Shown piece after piece: positions 1 through 11,617 of a DNA stretch of 64,000 nt. The position numbers and the translations under genes are program-made. The DNA is taken from NCBI GenBank assembly GCA_943737045.1, contig CALSFV010000232.1, forward strand, positions 310,001-374,000. Reading direction: 5' to 3'. Under the pieces are notes generated by a model. The model ran no database searches, was not told where the DNA came from, and saw nothing but the letters and a program-made list of their open reading frames with translations. This DNA is from Parapristionchus giblindavisi. Its lineage: Eukaryota; Nematoda; Chromadorea; Rhabditida; Diplogasteridae. Positions within the stretch are counted from its first letter, which is position 1. Each line of letters opens with the position of its first letter.

Positions 1-1898
1 GATAGATGACAAGATAGTTATCACTGACTGTGTGAAGGTAAACACATTATGGCACTTTCCTGATTTTCATTCGCCACTCGCCATTCTTTAATTAGTTTCC
101 ATTTTTCCATTGCGCGGTCTAAATGTAATGTGAAATGTTTAAAAACCGACCCTGCCATTGCTGAAAGCGATGGCAAAATGGAGAATCGTTCGATCTATTT
201 TCGTACTCTCTCATTCAAATCCTAATCGAATTAATTTAATTACAAATGTCTATAAAAGCAGTCGTTCCTCCTTCTTCGTTTCGGTCCAGCGCTCTCCCAC
301 TTGGAGGAGAGAAAACTTCTTTTGACCCCCTCTGCATATCACAGCGTTCTCATGACTTTCAAAGCAAGAACGACCGCTCAACATACAAACTCTCTCGAAT
401 ACAATGGTCTCTCCTTTGTCTTGCTTTGGAAGAAAAATGGCTTGGACCAGAATACTGTGATATATATCCTGACAGCATATACAGTACAGCCCGATCTCCT
501 TTTGTACACGAGTAACACTGCGGCGCGCAGAGGCGCTCATTTGCGCTCATCATTTATTTCTGCGGGTATTGAATACTTTTCGATTCTCAAAGTCTTAATC
601 ATGAGTTTCCGTTATGAAAAGTTGTTTTAATGACTAAAAAAACAGAAACAAAATTTGTATTAATGAGAAAAAGCAATTAAAAGACAAATCACACTGGTCC
701 GAAAACGATGGGTAATTATTTACTGGAAAGGTATACTGTAATAACACGAATCGATCGCACGATCGCCGTAAGACATTTTTCGAAATTTACAGTACCCATC
801 ATTTTCGGACTAGTGTGATTTGCCTTTTAATTGTTTTTTCTCATTAATAGAAATTTTGTTTCTGTTTTTTTAGTCATTAAAACAACTTTTCATAATGGAA
901 ACTCATGATTAAGACTTTGAGAATCGAAAAGTATTCAGTACCCGCAGAAATAAATGATGAGCCCCTCTGCGCGCCGCAGTGTTACTCGTGTACAAAAGGA
1001 GATCGGGCTGTACTGTATATATGCAGAGGGGGTCAAAACGTATCCACAAGATCCATACTTTAGTCTTTGAGAGAATTCATTTAAGAAAACTTCCGCATAT
1101 GAATATTGATTAGAATAGTTTAATAGCTTACAGTTGAGTTGCAGTTACAGTTGATTTTATAGATTGAGACAAGATCTTTTTACAAGTTTAATTTCTCTCA
1201 CTATTTCATCGAGAGGAATAACAAGCCAAATCCTATTGTCGCGATTCCGATCAATAAAGATTATGGATCAACGATCGGAACGAAATTTAATATTTCGCTT
1301 GATGCCATGCAACACTTCTTTCAAGTTCATTGTCAAGGGTCAGTGAGATTTACACTTTAATCGGTTATAACAAGTATGTAACAAGCTTGTAAGTATGAAT
1401 ATGCAGAAACTATCTCTTCGGTATTATCATGCTGCCTAAATCTTCCCACATCCGTCGATATGAATCTAAGTCTGAACTACGTTTGGATAGAGGAGGATTG
1501 CCTTTGGTAGGTGTAACCGTTCGGACTACATTTAGACGTAGTGGCCGAAACACCATAGCGTATGTAAAGCTATACTTGTACATCCATTAATATTATTAGG
1601 TTAATTATTGCATTTTGATGATTACAGATACATGGTCGATCATTTACATTCAACAATTGGATATTTTATATGACAAAAGAATCTGATTTAGTCTCCGTAA
1701 AAATGAATGATCTCTCATGGGAAATTACTAAGACAAGGTAAGTGTAATTACGACACTAAAATTAACTCTACCGCTCTGGCGTTATTCTCTCGCTATGTTG
1801 ATAGAATACATTTTATATCACTTTCTAGTACTATGTCAATTCACATTCAAATACTCGTGTGGTCAGTCCTAGACAGGAAAAACAGCTCACAAACTTAA
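1..1898 (+). CDS. Unrecognised gene, 3' portion (cut by left edge)
   Basis: Exons read as 2-37 (continuing to the left), 1163-1342, 1628-1737 and probably 1829-1898 with stop TAA. Phases agree: the first exon ends phase 0 at AAG/gtaaac, exon 2 is 60 open codons from TTTTATAG to TCA/gtgaga, and exon 3 ends phase 2 at AG/gtaagt. The 1829 exon starts after a good TTTCTAG acceptor and ends in a stop. An alternative last exon after the weaker acceptor near 1965 would stay open to 2133. The product contains segments such as IVAIPINKDYGSTIG and FTFNNWIFYMTKESD, but I do not recognise a family and see no membrane segment or signal peptide. The intron 38-1162 carries a fold-back element. It is also possible that this gene continues into the coiled-coil exons at 2622-3548. 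Confidence 0.55.
320..1038. mobile_element. Fold-back (palindromic) element in an intron
   Basis: Ends are TTTTGACCCCC at 320-330 and its reverse complement at 1028-1038. The arms meet near 710-790, where GGTCCGAAAACGATGGGTA is mirrored. The left arm holds about 135 extra bases (roughly 341-475) absent from the right arm, so one arm gained an insertion or the other lost it. Open frames on both strands here mirror one another and are not genes. Confidence 0.85.
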
Positions 1899-2460
1899 TA
1901 TGACTGTATTCATAACAGTGTCGGCAAAAGTGATGTGTGAAATGAAAGTACAGCTGAATAGTGACACATACAAATCATTAAATATGACATATGTACCACT
2001 GCGCTCTGTGTATTACATCTGGGGTTCTTGTGATTTAACCCTTTTTCCTCTGTCTGTAGCGTATTCTAGAATAAACGCTTGCTCCAAAACTTGCGATGTC
2101 GCGAAAAACGACGCTGTTTTATTGCACAAATAAAGTTCAAAAGTGTCTTTGCTCGAGAGAGGAGAGAAAGTTTACTATCATCGAATCATATTTTTATATT
2201 CCTTTGAATTGATAGGGAAATGCTGGTCATACGCTTTACCGATCATGATATGATTCGGTGATATTCACAAAAGACGTAGCGGCCGAAACACCATGAAACA
2301 CATTATTTACTGACCTTTCGAACTTATACTATTAATCTGCATGCATAACAGATACATTCTAATGTTTATTAACTTAATATCCTCATCTAGTATCTCTGAA
2401 AGGCTTGATCACTTGTGATCACTGAAATTTACAAGTAATCTTGTTTGTTACTGAATAGCT

Positions 2461-2581
2461 TTAAAGGCACACCCCAAGCTAATTTTACTGTGTGCATTGG
2501 TCATACTCTCGTAGACAAAAAAGCGAGAGAGTGTGGCCAAAGCGAAGAGCTACAAATTAGCTTGGGGTGTCGCTTTAAAAC
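2461..2581. mobile_element. MITE family B, near-complete copy
   Basis: About 120-bp hairpin. Outer arms read AAAGGCACACCCCAAGCTAA and its mirror TTAGCTTGGGGTGT. The middle reads CTCTCGTAGACAAAAAAGCGAGAGAG. The family recurs throughout the window and often has TTAA or TTTAAA at its edges. Confidence 0.85.
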
Positions 2582-2621
2582 GACTTTAAACGACAATTTG
2601 GTACATTAAAGGTTGGGCGAA

Positions 2622-3548
2622 ATGGCGAGAATAGTTGGAATTAATGAGAATGGAATAATTCATGTCCAGACGTGCTTTACAAAGGCTCCTGCTCGTCTAT
2701 TCGCTTCTCAACTGCACGAGAAGTATCTTGTAGGTTTGCTTAAAGGAATAGTGACCTCTCTCAATGGTCTCTTCATTGCGCACACTATTTCTCAGTTCTC
2801 TAACAACGAGAAAGCGTTGACCTATGAAGAGGCCATTGAGTGAGGTTCCCCTCCCTTTAAATAGACTCTATTCTTTATTTTATTTATGTGTTTCGATTTT
2901 GTAATTCCTAATCATATTTAAAGATCTTTTGAAAATTTTCCATATTTAGATTGAAACCAAAAGAATGCCTTCCGAGCCCCAACAAGTTGATCCGAGGGAG
3001 AAGAGAAGAGAAGAATTGGAAAAGAAAGAAGAAGAACTTGCGATGAAAATAAAAGAAATGGAAATGGAGAAAGACGAACTTGTGAGAAAAAAAGAAGAAT
3101 TGGAAAAGAAAAAGGAACTTGAAAGGAAAAAGGAAGAAATGGAAAAGGAGGAAGAAGAATCTGTGAGGAAAAAAGAAGAATTCAAAAAGAAAACAGAACT
3201 TGCTCGGAAAAATGAAGAATTGGAAATGAGAGCAGAGAAAACAAAGAAAGTTGAAATTACGAAGACGAAGGAAGAACTGCTGGAGGAGAAAGAAAAACTA
3301 TTGAAAGAGAATAAGGAACACTTGAATCGAATTACTACATTGGAATCGGAGCTGAAATCACTGCAACAGAAACACACTAAGCTGTTGGTGAAAGTAAGAT
3401 ACTCCAATAAATGCATAATGCTAATACTTTATTCTTATGAAATGATGATAACTCAAGTCAAGTAATGCCAAATCAAGTGAAAATCGATAAATGTTGAATG
3501 CTTTTTCAGGTAGCAACGTGGGATAGCGATCACAGTGTAAAGAAATGA
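2622..3548 (+). CDS. Small Lys/Glu-rich coiled-coil protein
   Basis: Three exons, 2622-2729, 2950-3393 and 3510-3548, all phase 0, give 196 residues. The start is the ATG at 2622. An alternative start is the ATG at 2965, 15 bases after an acceptor, if exon 1 is not used. Residues ~50-165 are almost pure Glu/Lys/Arg with Leu or Met at heptad spacing (repeated KKEELEKK-type units), so a long rod-like coiled coil is expected; low complexity prevents naming a family. There is no signal peptide or membrane segment. Intron 1 carries a MITE A copy. A poly(A) signal AATAAA lies at 3666-3671. Low-complexity coiled coils can be spurious, but the three exons joining in phase and the open first exon support a real gene. 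Confidence 0.6.
2740..2862. mobile_element. MITE family A copy
   Basis: Palindromic element with arms like AAAGGGAGCGTAACCTCACT around a core containing TCTCAGTTCTCTAACAACGAGA. Two further copies lie at 32908-33027 and 41727-41843. This copy is in intron 1 of the coiled-coil gene. Confidence 0.85.
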
Positions 3549-4314
3549 TTGATCGCAGTTTCGTCGCTAAATACTCTTAGACACACTTTTACTTCTCTAG
3601 ATGTATTACTTCTTTTCTCATATGATACGTTTCTATGTTGTTTAAAAATATTATGCGTATGAGTTTAATAAATTAATGTACCGTTTGTCGGTTCTCGTTT
3701 CGTTTATGCTCTAGTCTAACACGATCTGATGTCTGTTGTGGGTTATCATGTATTATTTTATTGTATTTATCATATTTCAAAAATGCGATGGGAAGTACGA
3801 ATGAAGAGACCTATCGTCAGGAAGAGTATAGATTCTAGAGAAGAGAAGATTTTAGAAGATACTATAGAATGAATGGATCTGTATAGACAATAGTAGAGAT
3901 CCATTTGCATAGGGAAATTGGGTACAACACTAATCATCAAAGAAAATGTAATCACTTGTGCAAGGCTAACAAGCAGTGTTTCCAATAATTCTGTAGTGTC
4001 ATAATAAGGGATGTTCTTTCTTTAGTCATCTCCTTATGATATACTTATTCAGTATAAGACCCGTTACACTTTGATCCTTTTGAAAAGCGAGTGTTAAGAC
4101 AATCCAGAAAGAAAATAGAAATGAAGCAACACATCTCGTTCAAACTTCGTCCTTAAAACAATGGATACTATCTACACAATCATCGATACAGCCGTCAACG
4201 GTATTTGTTGTGTATGTACCAATTTCCCTATGTAATTAGATCTACATATAATAGCTCCACTGTTTGCCTACAACAACGATTGTGTAGACTATTCATTCAT
4301 TCGGCATCCGGTCG
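3549..4314. other. Gene-less stretch
   Basis: 3' flank of the coiled-coil gene, including its poly(A) signal. A 71-codon minus-strand frame at 3770-3985 is hydrophobic but has no splice context or family likeness. I see nothing else. Confidence 0.5.
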
Positions 4315-5112
4315 TGGTTGAGAATCATGGGTCGACTGAAAAAAAATCAATCGAGATCTGCGAAACGACGATTCTTCACGTTGCAGTCGTTTCTGCAAAT
4401 GCACATGCAACAGCCACCATCCGCCCTATGAATCAACTTGCCTTGACGGTCGACTGAATGTGGGGGTTGAAAAAATAAAAATAAAATAATGATTTTTCTA
4501 AATTTTTTTAAAATGTAGTCCGAGTCTATTTGTATATTTTTCCTGTGCACTCGCATTACTACGAGTATAATGACATAATAAAGCTACCTCTTACTCTTGC
4601 GATTTACAAGAAATTTAATTTTCGATTTTTCCAAATTACACATATCTCACATTCAGCTGCAATTTTCAAAATTTCAGTACCTTGGATTTCTACGGTATTG
4701 TGACCATCATGTACATAATTGTCAGGGCTACAATATGTACTTTGTCAGTGCTTGCCGTCTCTCTTCAATGAGGATAGAAGAGGAAAAATCTTAAAATCAG
4801 ACACGAAAAAAACTTATCCAGAACGATATTATATTACTGTTCAGCTGTGTTTGTAAGAGTGCATGACATGTTATTCACCAATAAAAAGAAATAAAAGTCC
4901 TAGCTATCGCGATTGAAAAGTTATGATTTTTTAAAATTTTTAATTAATGCAACATATGTGAGCCGGGTTTGAGCCTAAGGGCGTTTTCACTATAACTTTC
5001 AACGGTCTCCCCCCGGTATGTGTCTATGATGAAAGTATTGAGCCCCAGATCGAAAGTCCTCGCTAATGTCCGGACCATGCTCGAGTCTTACCGAGCCGGT
5101 CTCTTATACATT
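4315..5112. repeat. Solo arm of the 2.6-kb fold-back family
   Basis: Matches one arm of the full element at 53764-56353: GGTTGAGAATCATGG at the inner end, then the AAATTTAATTTTCGATTTTTCC stretch, and CGAGTCTTACCGAGCCGGTC at the outer end. The mirror arm is missing. Confidence 0.75.
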
Positions 5113-5631
5113 CTCTGTTATGATTGAACTAACGTGAGTCTTCTCTCTCTCACACACACACATACTCCCTCTCTCTTTCTCTCTCTCGAATTTCTGATAA
5201 AGATATGTTAGCTTACCACGTCTCTTATACTTCTACACGACCATAATACACAGTAGTACACACTATTGTTTACCCATCAAATCATAGTTTGACAGAATAC
5301 AGAACGGCCATTTAATCAGTATAGGCATCAATGAACGGTGACGAACATAACGAGGCAGGTGGAGTCGGAGGCATTTGCCAAAATTATTTCAACCAGTACA
5401 TACATTGTGAATTATCTTTTCAATTTTTAAGCCGTTAGCCGTCTTGAAAAGATATTAAAGAAGAGAAGATATTATTATGATCTTGGCGATAAAAAGTTTA
5501 TATTTTGCTCAGTGATTCATCCGCTGATGAGACTACCAACGAAAACACTTGAGTTATACGTTTCTAATTGAACGCACGTCACTTCATCACATGGGTACAG
5601 ATTCAAATGACTCAAATTATCTTTGGTCCTT

Positions 5632-6010
5632 AAAGGTCCCGCGAATACTCATGTAGATCTCTTGCATCTCGCATGAATCCACACCCCAAGCTAATTTGAA
5701 ACTCTCCACTCTGGCAACACTCTCTCACTTTCTTTGTCTACGAGAGAGTGCTACCAGAGCGGACGGAGAGTAAAATTAACTCGGGGTGCTCCTCTAAAGG
5801 TCTCGCTAAAATAGCGCATGGTAGCGTGTTCAAATCCTATTGCCGAACTTTCCTATTTTCAAAACTCGCGCCTTTGCCTGACATAGTAAGTATTATTCAT
5901 TCATGCTTCTAGCGATCAATAAGCTGAATTGCATAAAATAAATATTGCATGGTATATACTATATAGAATAACTTTTGCTAACTTTCTGTCTTTACAGTTT
6001 CTAATATGAC
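5632..6010 (+). mobile_element. tRNA-headed SINE-like copy, split by a MITE
   Basis: The head (CTCTTGCATCTCG, then TAGCGCATGGTAGCGTG and GTTCAAATCC, a B-box-like motif) and the tail (CTTTTGCTAACTTTCTGTC) match copies at 8770-9030 and 62735-62930. A MITE B copy at 5681-5800 interrupts the head. Confidence 0.55.
5681..5800. mobile_element. MITE family B copy
   Basis: CACACCCCAAGCTAATTTGA on the left is mirrored by AACTCGGGGTGC on the right. The central hairpin is CTTTGTCTACGAGAGAGTG. It is inserted in the head of a SINE-like repeat. Confidence 0.8.
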
Positions 6011-6119
6011 TAGATACAGGTACAGTATCTACGCTCTTCGCCGTCCAATCGATAAAACTACAGTTTTGTTTGCTCGTTTGCTCTATAACCTTATTAAGTT
6101 TTTCTTCTTTCCTTTGAAA

Positions 6120-6220
6120 ATTGTATTATTGAAAACTGTCCTGTGTGGGTCATCCAACTGATGAGGCCCACACGGGTCGGTCCAGTGTCTAGGACTAGGG
6201 CCGAAACACTGGATCGTTTT
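6120..6220 (+). repeat. Two-hairpin dispersed repeat
   Basis: GTGTGGGTCATC pairs with GATGAGGCCCACAC, and CCAGTGT pairs with ACACTGG. A related diverged copy lies at 63000-63060. The words CTGATGAG and GCCGAAAC recall a hammerhead core, but the arrangement does not fold as one (see rejected list). Confidence 0.45.
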
Positions 6221-6527
6221 AGATTAATTATGGTTTTTTCTTAAAATGTTTCTAACGCAACCCATTTCTTAGTCCCTTTCTTTCTTTCTCTATAATTTAT
6301 CCCGTAGTCTCAGTGAGAGAGATTCTTCGTGGGACCTTTGAACCTTTAAAGTGTACAGAATAATAACACTGATTGTTATTCAGTTTCACCTGTATAATTT
6401 CTGTTTTCCTTCGGCCAATGTCTATCATTACTTTATCGTTGGCATCGGCTATTTTTAAATGGATAAATCATTTTCCGAGTTCTTTCCATCAGCAAATGTA
6501 CTATGCGTATTTTCTAGCGTTTAAGCG

Positions 6528-9500
6528 ATGACTGCTTCTGTTTCGCTCAAAAATTGCGAACTTTTCGGAACAGTTAACGGAGGTACGATCACTTTATGCA
6601 AACCTATTATAATATGAAACTCCTTGCTCTGGCTCTTTCATTTTCTCTGACTACGAGGCACTGGGGTCAGAGCGAAAAATTGCCAGAGTCTCAGAGTTTC
6701 CAAGTTTCAAAATCCGAATCCATGCAAAAAATCGGGTATTAGCTTGTAATAATTATTTGTATAATATATTTCATACTCACTTTCTCTAACTACGAGAGAG
6801 TGTGGCCAGAGCGCAAGGTGAAAGATATGCTTCATTTGAACAATGTTTGCTTTCAGTCATATCAATATGTATAAATCTGTTCCTTCTCTATGTGATCAAA
6901 AGAGCCTCGAAAAAGACGATGGGATCCTACAAATATTTATTGCTCATTTTCGCTATCAATGACGTATACATTCCCTCCATGCATTTGCTTGCAAATCCGG
7001 TAATTATTATCTCATGGCTCATAAAAATTGAGAAGCCACCTTTCTTAGCTAACACTTGGATAATTTTAAAAATAAAATGTTTAAAATTTCGATGTAAGAT
7101 CTAGCCATTGAAGTAGCTAGCTTTCATTCCTTGGCCATATAAAGCTGGCTAGCCCCGTTTCCCAAATTCTCTGATTGTGAGCAGCTTCCATTTCCCGTAG
7201 GAAGATATAGTAACTATTGTAGTACATGAGTCTCAAGAATAAACGTTTTTGAAATGCGAATATGAAAATCTGAGAAAACTCAATACATCGAGCTGACCAA
7301 AAATTTTAGGTTATTGGAGTTTACGGATATTCCATTTTTATGGTGGCCGACGGAATATTCAAGTCAAAGGTTCGCTATTATTTCATCTGTATCAATAACC
7401 TTAATCTATTCGACGAGCATAATCTGAAAAAGGTGACCTTCGAAAATTATCTCATTTTTACCATAATCTATTCCACACTGTAATATGGATTTTGTGTATG
7501 TATATATGCCAGTGAAATCGAATAATAAATCGATATACCAGGTCGCAGTTGCCTTATGGGCAGGAAGTTTCTCGCAATTGATGGTGCTCCTTGCAATTCT
7601 CTTCATTTATCGATACATCGCCCTCATACAGTAACCATTTGTTCTGTTCATAAACAACTCCTAATTGATTTTATTCCAGCACTTCGCTACTCTCTCGTTT
7701 TGAAAAAAGGCAATGCCTCGTTTTCGTCGCAGTTTTGGTTTTCATTCAACTGAACATGTGGTAAGCTGGTAAATTCAATTATCAACACCAGTTTGCACTG
7801 CCTATTCTAATTCTTTATAAATGTGTTGTGTTGTAATGAAATATGAAAATGTCTTAACTACGATCATGTGACTACTGTGCTCGCAAGAACTCCTCTCGCC
7901 ACTTTTTTCTTCTTCTTGTGACTGTTGTGCATGACACTCCAATTACTTTTTTTTCAATTTGAACTACTTGAATTCAGGTTTTGGAATGTATTCCTTGGAT
8001 ATGATCCCGATGAAGAAACAATACGATTCACTAGTGTGTACATAAAAGAAGCAGCTCCAGAATGCTTGAGTAATGAACGTCTAGGAGTGTTGTACTATGT
8101 TGGTTAAAATGTTTATCGTCTTTAATGCATATTGTTAGTAGAACAATCTGTGCTAATTTTACCCACCCCACTGCCAATCTTCTCTCGTAGACTCGTAGAC
8201 AAAGAAAGCTAGAGAGTGTTGCCAGAGTAGAGAGTTCCAAATTTGCTCCGGTGTGCCAAAAAAAAAGTTTAAAAAATATTTAGCTTACTCTGTCTCACTA
8301 TCAGACGAAATCACTTTATAATAATACAATATATGTAATTATTAACCGAAAACAAATACAAATTAGCGTTTTCAGGACCTCGAAACTGGTGATATCAGAC
8401 GAAAAGATATCCTTGTCTCTCTTGGATTTAATTGCATCATGGGAGCTTACATCTACATTATTCTGCTGTGCGGAACGAAAATATTTCGCTACTTCAAGTA
8501 CAAAATTTAATATTACGTTCAACACTATTTCATACAATATTTCTCAGTTCTCTGAAACAGCAAGTTGAAGCAATCGTTCTTTGCAATCTTTGCAATACGA
8601 AAGTCTTCTTCGTATTCAAAGACCTTTCAGAAACCTCGCTCCGAGACTAAGCGATAAAAATGTGAACCTGCAACGACAATTATTTAATACTCTACTTGTA
8701 CAGGTATGTAGAAACAATAGTAAAAAGTTTAAGGCATTAATCCACTAGGAGGTTAGAATGAAATTGCTCCTAATTGTAAAGGTTATGATCATGCAAATCT
8801 CTTGCATCTCGATTAACCAAGTGGTAGAACTTCGGAGTTGATAGCGCATGGTCGCGGGTTCGAATGTTGAAGCCGAACTTATTTTCAAAAAGCACGACTT
8901 TACCTGCGATTGCCAGAATCATTCATTTTTGATTCTATCAAAGAGCTCAAGTATGGAGAATCACTTTTGCTATCTTTCTATCTTCACAGGTTGTTCACGA
9001 AAATATTCGCGGGATTCAAAATCCACCTTTAATGCCGGTATGCCGAATATGCCGTTTATGCCGGTTTTTTCATGCCGCTTATGCCGTGCCGAAAACGGCA
9101 TGAGAATTTTAAATATTTTCGGCATAAAACTACTAACTATATCGCAAAATTTGAGTATTTTTCAATATTAAAAAATACGCGAATATATTTTTTCCGGTGT
9201 TCTTTAGCTTTTTGTACCTGTAACTAAATCTTAAACATCGATTAACACATATTTAGAAAAGGATTTTAATGTTTTCTCCTAAAACATTGAAATGTTTACA
9301 AACATCGGATCAATAATGATATGGAAACGTACTCCGAATATGCCGTTTTTATGCCGAAATATGCCGAAAAAATATTCGGCATATGACGTTATGCCGTATG
9401 CCGAAAATATACTCATGCCGCACAGCCCTGGTCTGAACTAATATTTTCCTTCAGTTAATCGTTCCGCTTCTCTTCGTCTACCTTCCTGTTGCAGTCGTTG

Positions 9501-9988
9501 TCAATCTTCCCATATTCATCCCACTCTACAATGTATCCCCATACATCTGTTCGTTCTCGGCCACGTTCTTTCCGATCATCGATGCTGTTGTAGTTCTCGT
9601 TGGAGTCAGAGACTACAGGTATGCTATTCTAATATGGTTTGGTTTAGTTTATAGCAAAAGGCCAGTCATAATTGTTACTGGACTATCAGTAATTTCCCGA
9701 CGGAACTTCTTGAATAATGGGTTGTACCTTAACCTTTTAAATATAACAAAATGAATAAGACAAAGTACTCCTTTGAAAAGAATCAACATCGATCGATCGA
9801 TATTAAATTTTAAAAAAATTACATATATCTAGTGTCTGAACTGTAAAATGTTACCGTTATTCCGATTACTAAATCGATAACTGCGCTATTTTTTAAACAA
9901 ACTACATGAAGTGGAATCTTCTTGTTGTCGTAGGTCGTTTCCTAGATATTTCTTACAATACAAGTACTTTCAAGGACATTCGTACTGA
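6528..9988 (+). CDS. 7TM chemoreceptor, Str class
   Basis: Ten exons: 6528-6582, 6857-6999, 7310-7369, 7542-7630, 7680-7760, 7978-8098, 8376-8497, 8631-8703, 9455-9618 and 9934-9988. They give 320 residues in perfect phase, a usual length for Str receptors. Family marks: residues 25-45 end in MGSYKYL (start of TM2); FIYRY at 107-111 closes TM3; LQRQLFNTLLVQ precedes TM6; and PIIDAVVVLVGVRDYR at 288-303 is the TM7 signature. The start ATG at 6528 was chosen because exon 1 ends phase 1 and restores Val at the junction. Expected role: an odorant or pheromone receptor in sensory neurons. The loop between residues 86 and 95 is a little short, so a small exon may be missing from 7370-7541. Intron 8 carries a SINE and an ATGCCG repeat. 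No inactivating change is seen. Confidence 0.88.
6776..6822. mobile_element. MITE family B fragment
   Basis: Only CTCACTTTCTCTAACTACG and AGAGAGTGTGGCCAGAGCG remain. It sits in intron 1 of the Str receptor, 34 bases before exon 2. A more decayed copy is visible at about 6615-6705. Confidence 0.6.
8145..8262. mobile_element. MITE family B copy
   Basis: The core CTCGTAGACAAAGAAAGC is followed by AGAGAGTGTTGCCAGAG, and the right arm ends CTCCGGTGTGCC. It lies in intron 6 of the Str receptor. Confidence 0.75.
8770..9030 (+). mobile_element. tRNA-headed SINE-like copy
   Basis: The head reads CCAAGTGGTAGAACTTCGG then GGTCGCGGGTTCGAATG, resembling the A and B boxes of a tRNA gene. The tail CTTTTGCTATCTTTCTATC and GTTCACGAAAATATTCG are shared with 62735-62930. 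It lies in intron 8 of the Str receptor. Confidence 0.6.
9030..9420. repeat. ATGCCG-type degenerate repeat
   Basis: The word ATGCCG recurs at least fifteen times in two clusters, 9030-9085 and 9340-9420, in forms such as ATGCCGTTTATGCCG and mirrored CGGCAT. An AT-rich spacer lies between, and the two clusters are in part inverted. Confidence 0.7.
9675..9735. repeat. Diverged solo terminus of the 34946-35512 family
   Basis: ACTATCAGTAATTTCCCGACGG followed by TTGAATAATGGGTTGTACC resembles the inverted terminus of the TIR element at 34946-35512. Confidence 0.4.
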
Positions 9989-11607
9989 GTTTGCTGCCGA
10001 AGAAGATTCGATCAATATTCTATTCCTCGATATCCGTCTACGATAGTACGGAACCTCGCCTTTCTCTTGCAAAGAGAAATTCACACCCGAACCAGAGAAT
10101 TTAAGCGAAGTTTTAGTGCAAAACAGGCTTTTCGTTTGAATTCCAATAATCTTTGTATATTTTTCCAAGAAAGTGATTCCATTACACCTTCCTCCACCAT
10201 AAAATATTCGTTTTTCAAACATTTCAAGTGATTTTAGTTGATTTTATTGTTAGATAAAACATTTGCTCTAATGGTAAATAAATAATTGTTATTTTCGAAT
10301 CCGAGAAAAATTGGGATTTGTGCCGTTCCAATAGAATTATCCAAAGAGTTGCGAGTTCTGACCTCAATACTCGGTACAATGAATCCCCAATATATTTCGA
10401 AATAGTCGTTCCGTGAAAGTTTAGCGAAGAATCTTACAGATTTTACCCTCTTTCAATATAAGATTTCCATACTTTTCAAACAAATGAATCGGTTATAGTT
10501 CCTTGATCATTCACTATGTATTCCCTATGAATTTTGGGCTATGAAAAAATCTATAAATCTCTCAAAATCTAAAATTTGTATATATCTTTATTCAGCAGTG
10601 ATCGTAGACACTTCTCTTCATCAAGACGATCACTCTAACCTCTTATAAAATCCAATTATCTTTCAATGAATTTCGATTGGTTTATTTTTTTCTTAATTGG
10701 ATTGTTGAGACAGATCCGAGTTAAACTCAATCATTAAAATCAACACAGGAAGGCATTGAAAAAAATTAGAAAAACCACCTACACTTCCGTTAAATCTCTA
10801 AAAATATATAAATAATGAATCATGTGATAAATATAAATCAATTAGTCATTGTTACACCGAGAAGTCGACAAATGAAAAACAAACCAAAGTAGATATAGTC
10901 TGTGGCGAGAGCCGGTTCAAGGTCGATAGAGTAAGAGAGAATGAGAAGTGTAGTGAGATGTTCGATTGTTTTCTAGTTTAGCATTGCTCTCTTATTCGGC
11001 GCTTCATTGATTTTATTGATGACCCTCGACATTTTCGTGGATTTACCACCAAGATAACTCGATATCTAATGCTGTTCTAGTTAGCGTACACAGTTTATAC
11101 CGTATGAATAATTTTTTTTTCTTGCGCAAATTATTTAAGATGCACTTACTAAAAGAAATCCTGCTCCCTTTCGTATTCTATAATTATAATTTTAAATATC
11201 CTTTTCGCAATAATACACTGTATGCCTTGAAAAAATAAAGAAATATGATTTTAGATTAATTAACAAGTGGAGTACAGTGGAGAACTCTATTATAATTTTT
11301 TTTGAAAACGAGTTCCTGGCACAATATCTTTTCTATTTAAAAATGTTTTTTGGAACAAAATTCAATGTATTGCGAAATAGGTTAGATACCAGGCAGCCTC
11401 AGTTCTTAAAGTTGTCAACACATGAGATGACATCTAACATGCATAGTTTCGCAATCAGGCGACCATATTTGGAATGGCCATGTCGATCCTATCCAATAAT
11501 GTGATCTTTGTCAATTTTCTAACTTTTTTTGGCCTTATTTTCAGATTATATATTTTATTTTTATTCATATTTACCAATTATACTCACTCATTGAATTCAC
11601 TGTTCAG
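9989..11607. other. Gene-less intergenic stretch
   Basis: AT-rich sequence between the Str receptor and the membrane-protein gene. Open frames (for example 9953-10222 minus and 11277-11504 plus) lack splice context and family likeness. I see no repeat family. Confidence 0.5.
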
Positions 11608-11617
11608 ACCACAATTG
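11601..11617 (+). promoter_or_regulatory. Probable trans-splice acceptor
   Basis: TGTTCAG lies ten bases before the ATG at 11618 with no upstream coding exon. This is the usual place for spliced-leader addition in nematodes. Inference only. Confidence 0.4.

Noticed and set aside
2946..3416. 156-codon minus-strand Ser/Phe-rich frame
   Set aside because: It is the complement of the Lys/Glu-rich coiled-coil exon; low-complexity shadow.
6120..6220. Hammerhead ribozyme suggested by CTGATGAG and GGGCCGAAAC
   Set aside because: CTGATGAG is used in a better hairpin with the preceding GTGTGGGTCATC, the partner of the segment after GAAAC lies inside the would-be stem II, and no cleavage triplet sits at the right junction. 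The copy near 63000 has lost the GAAA.
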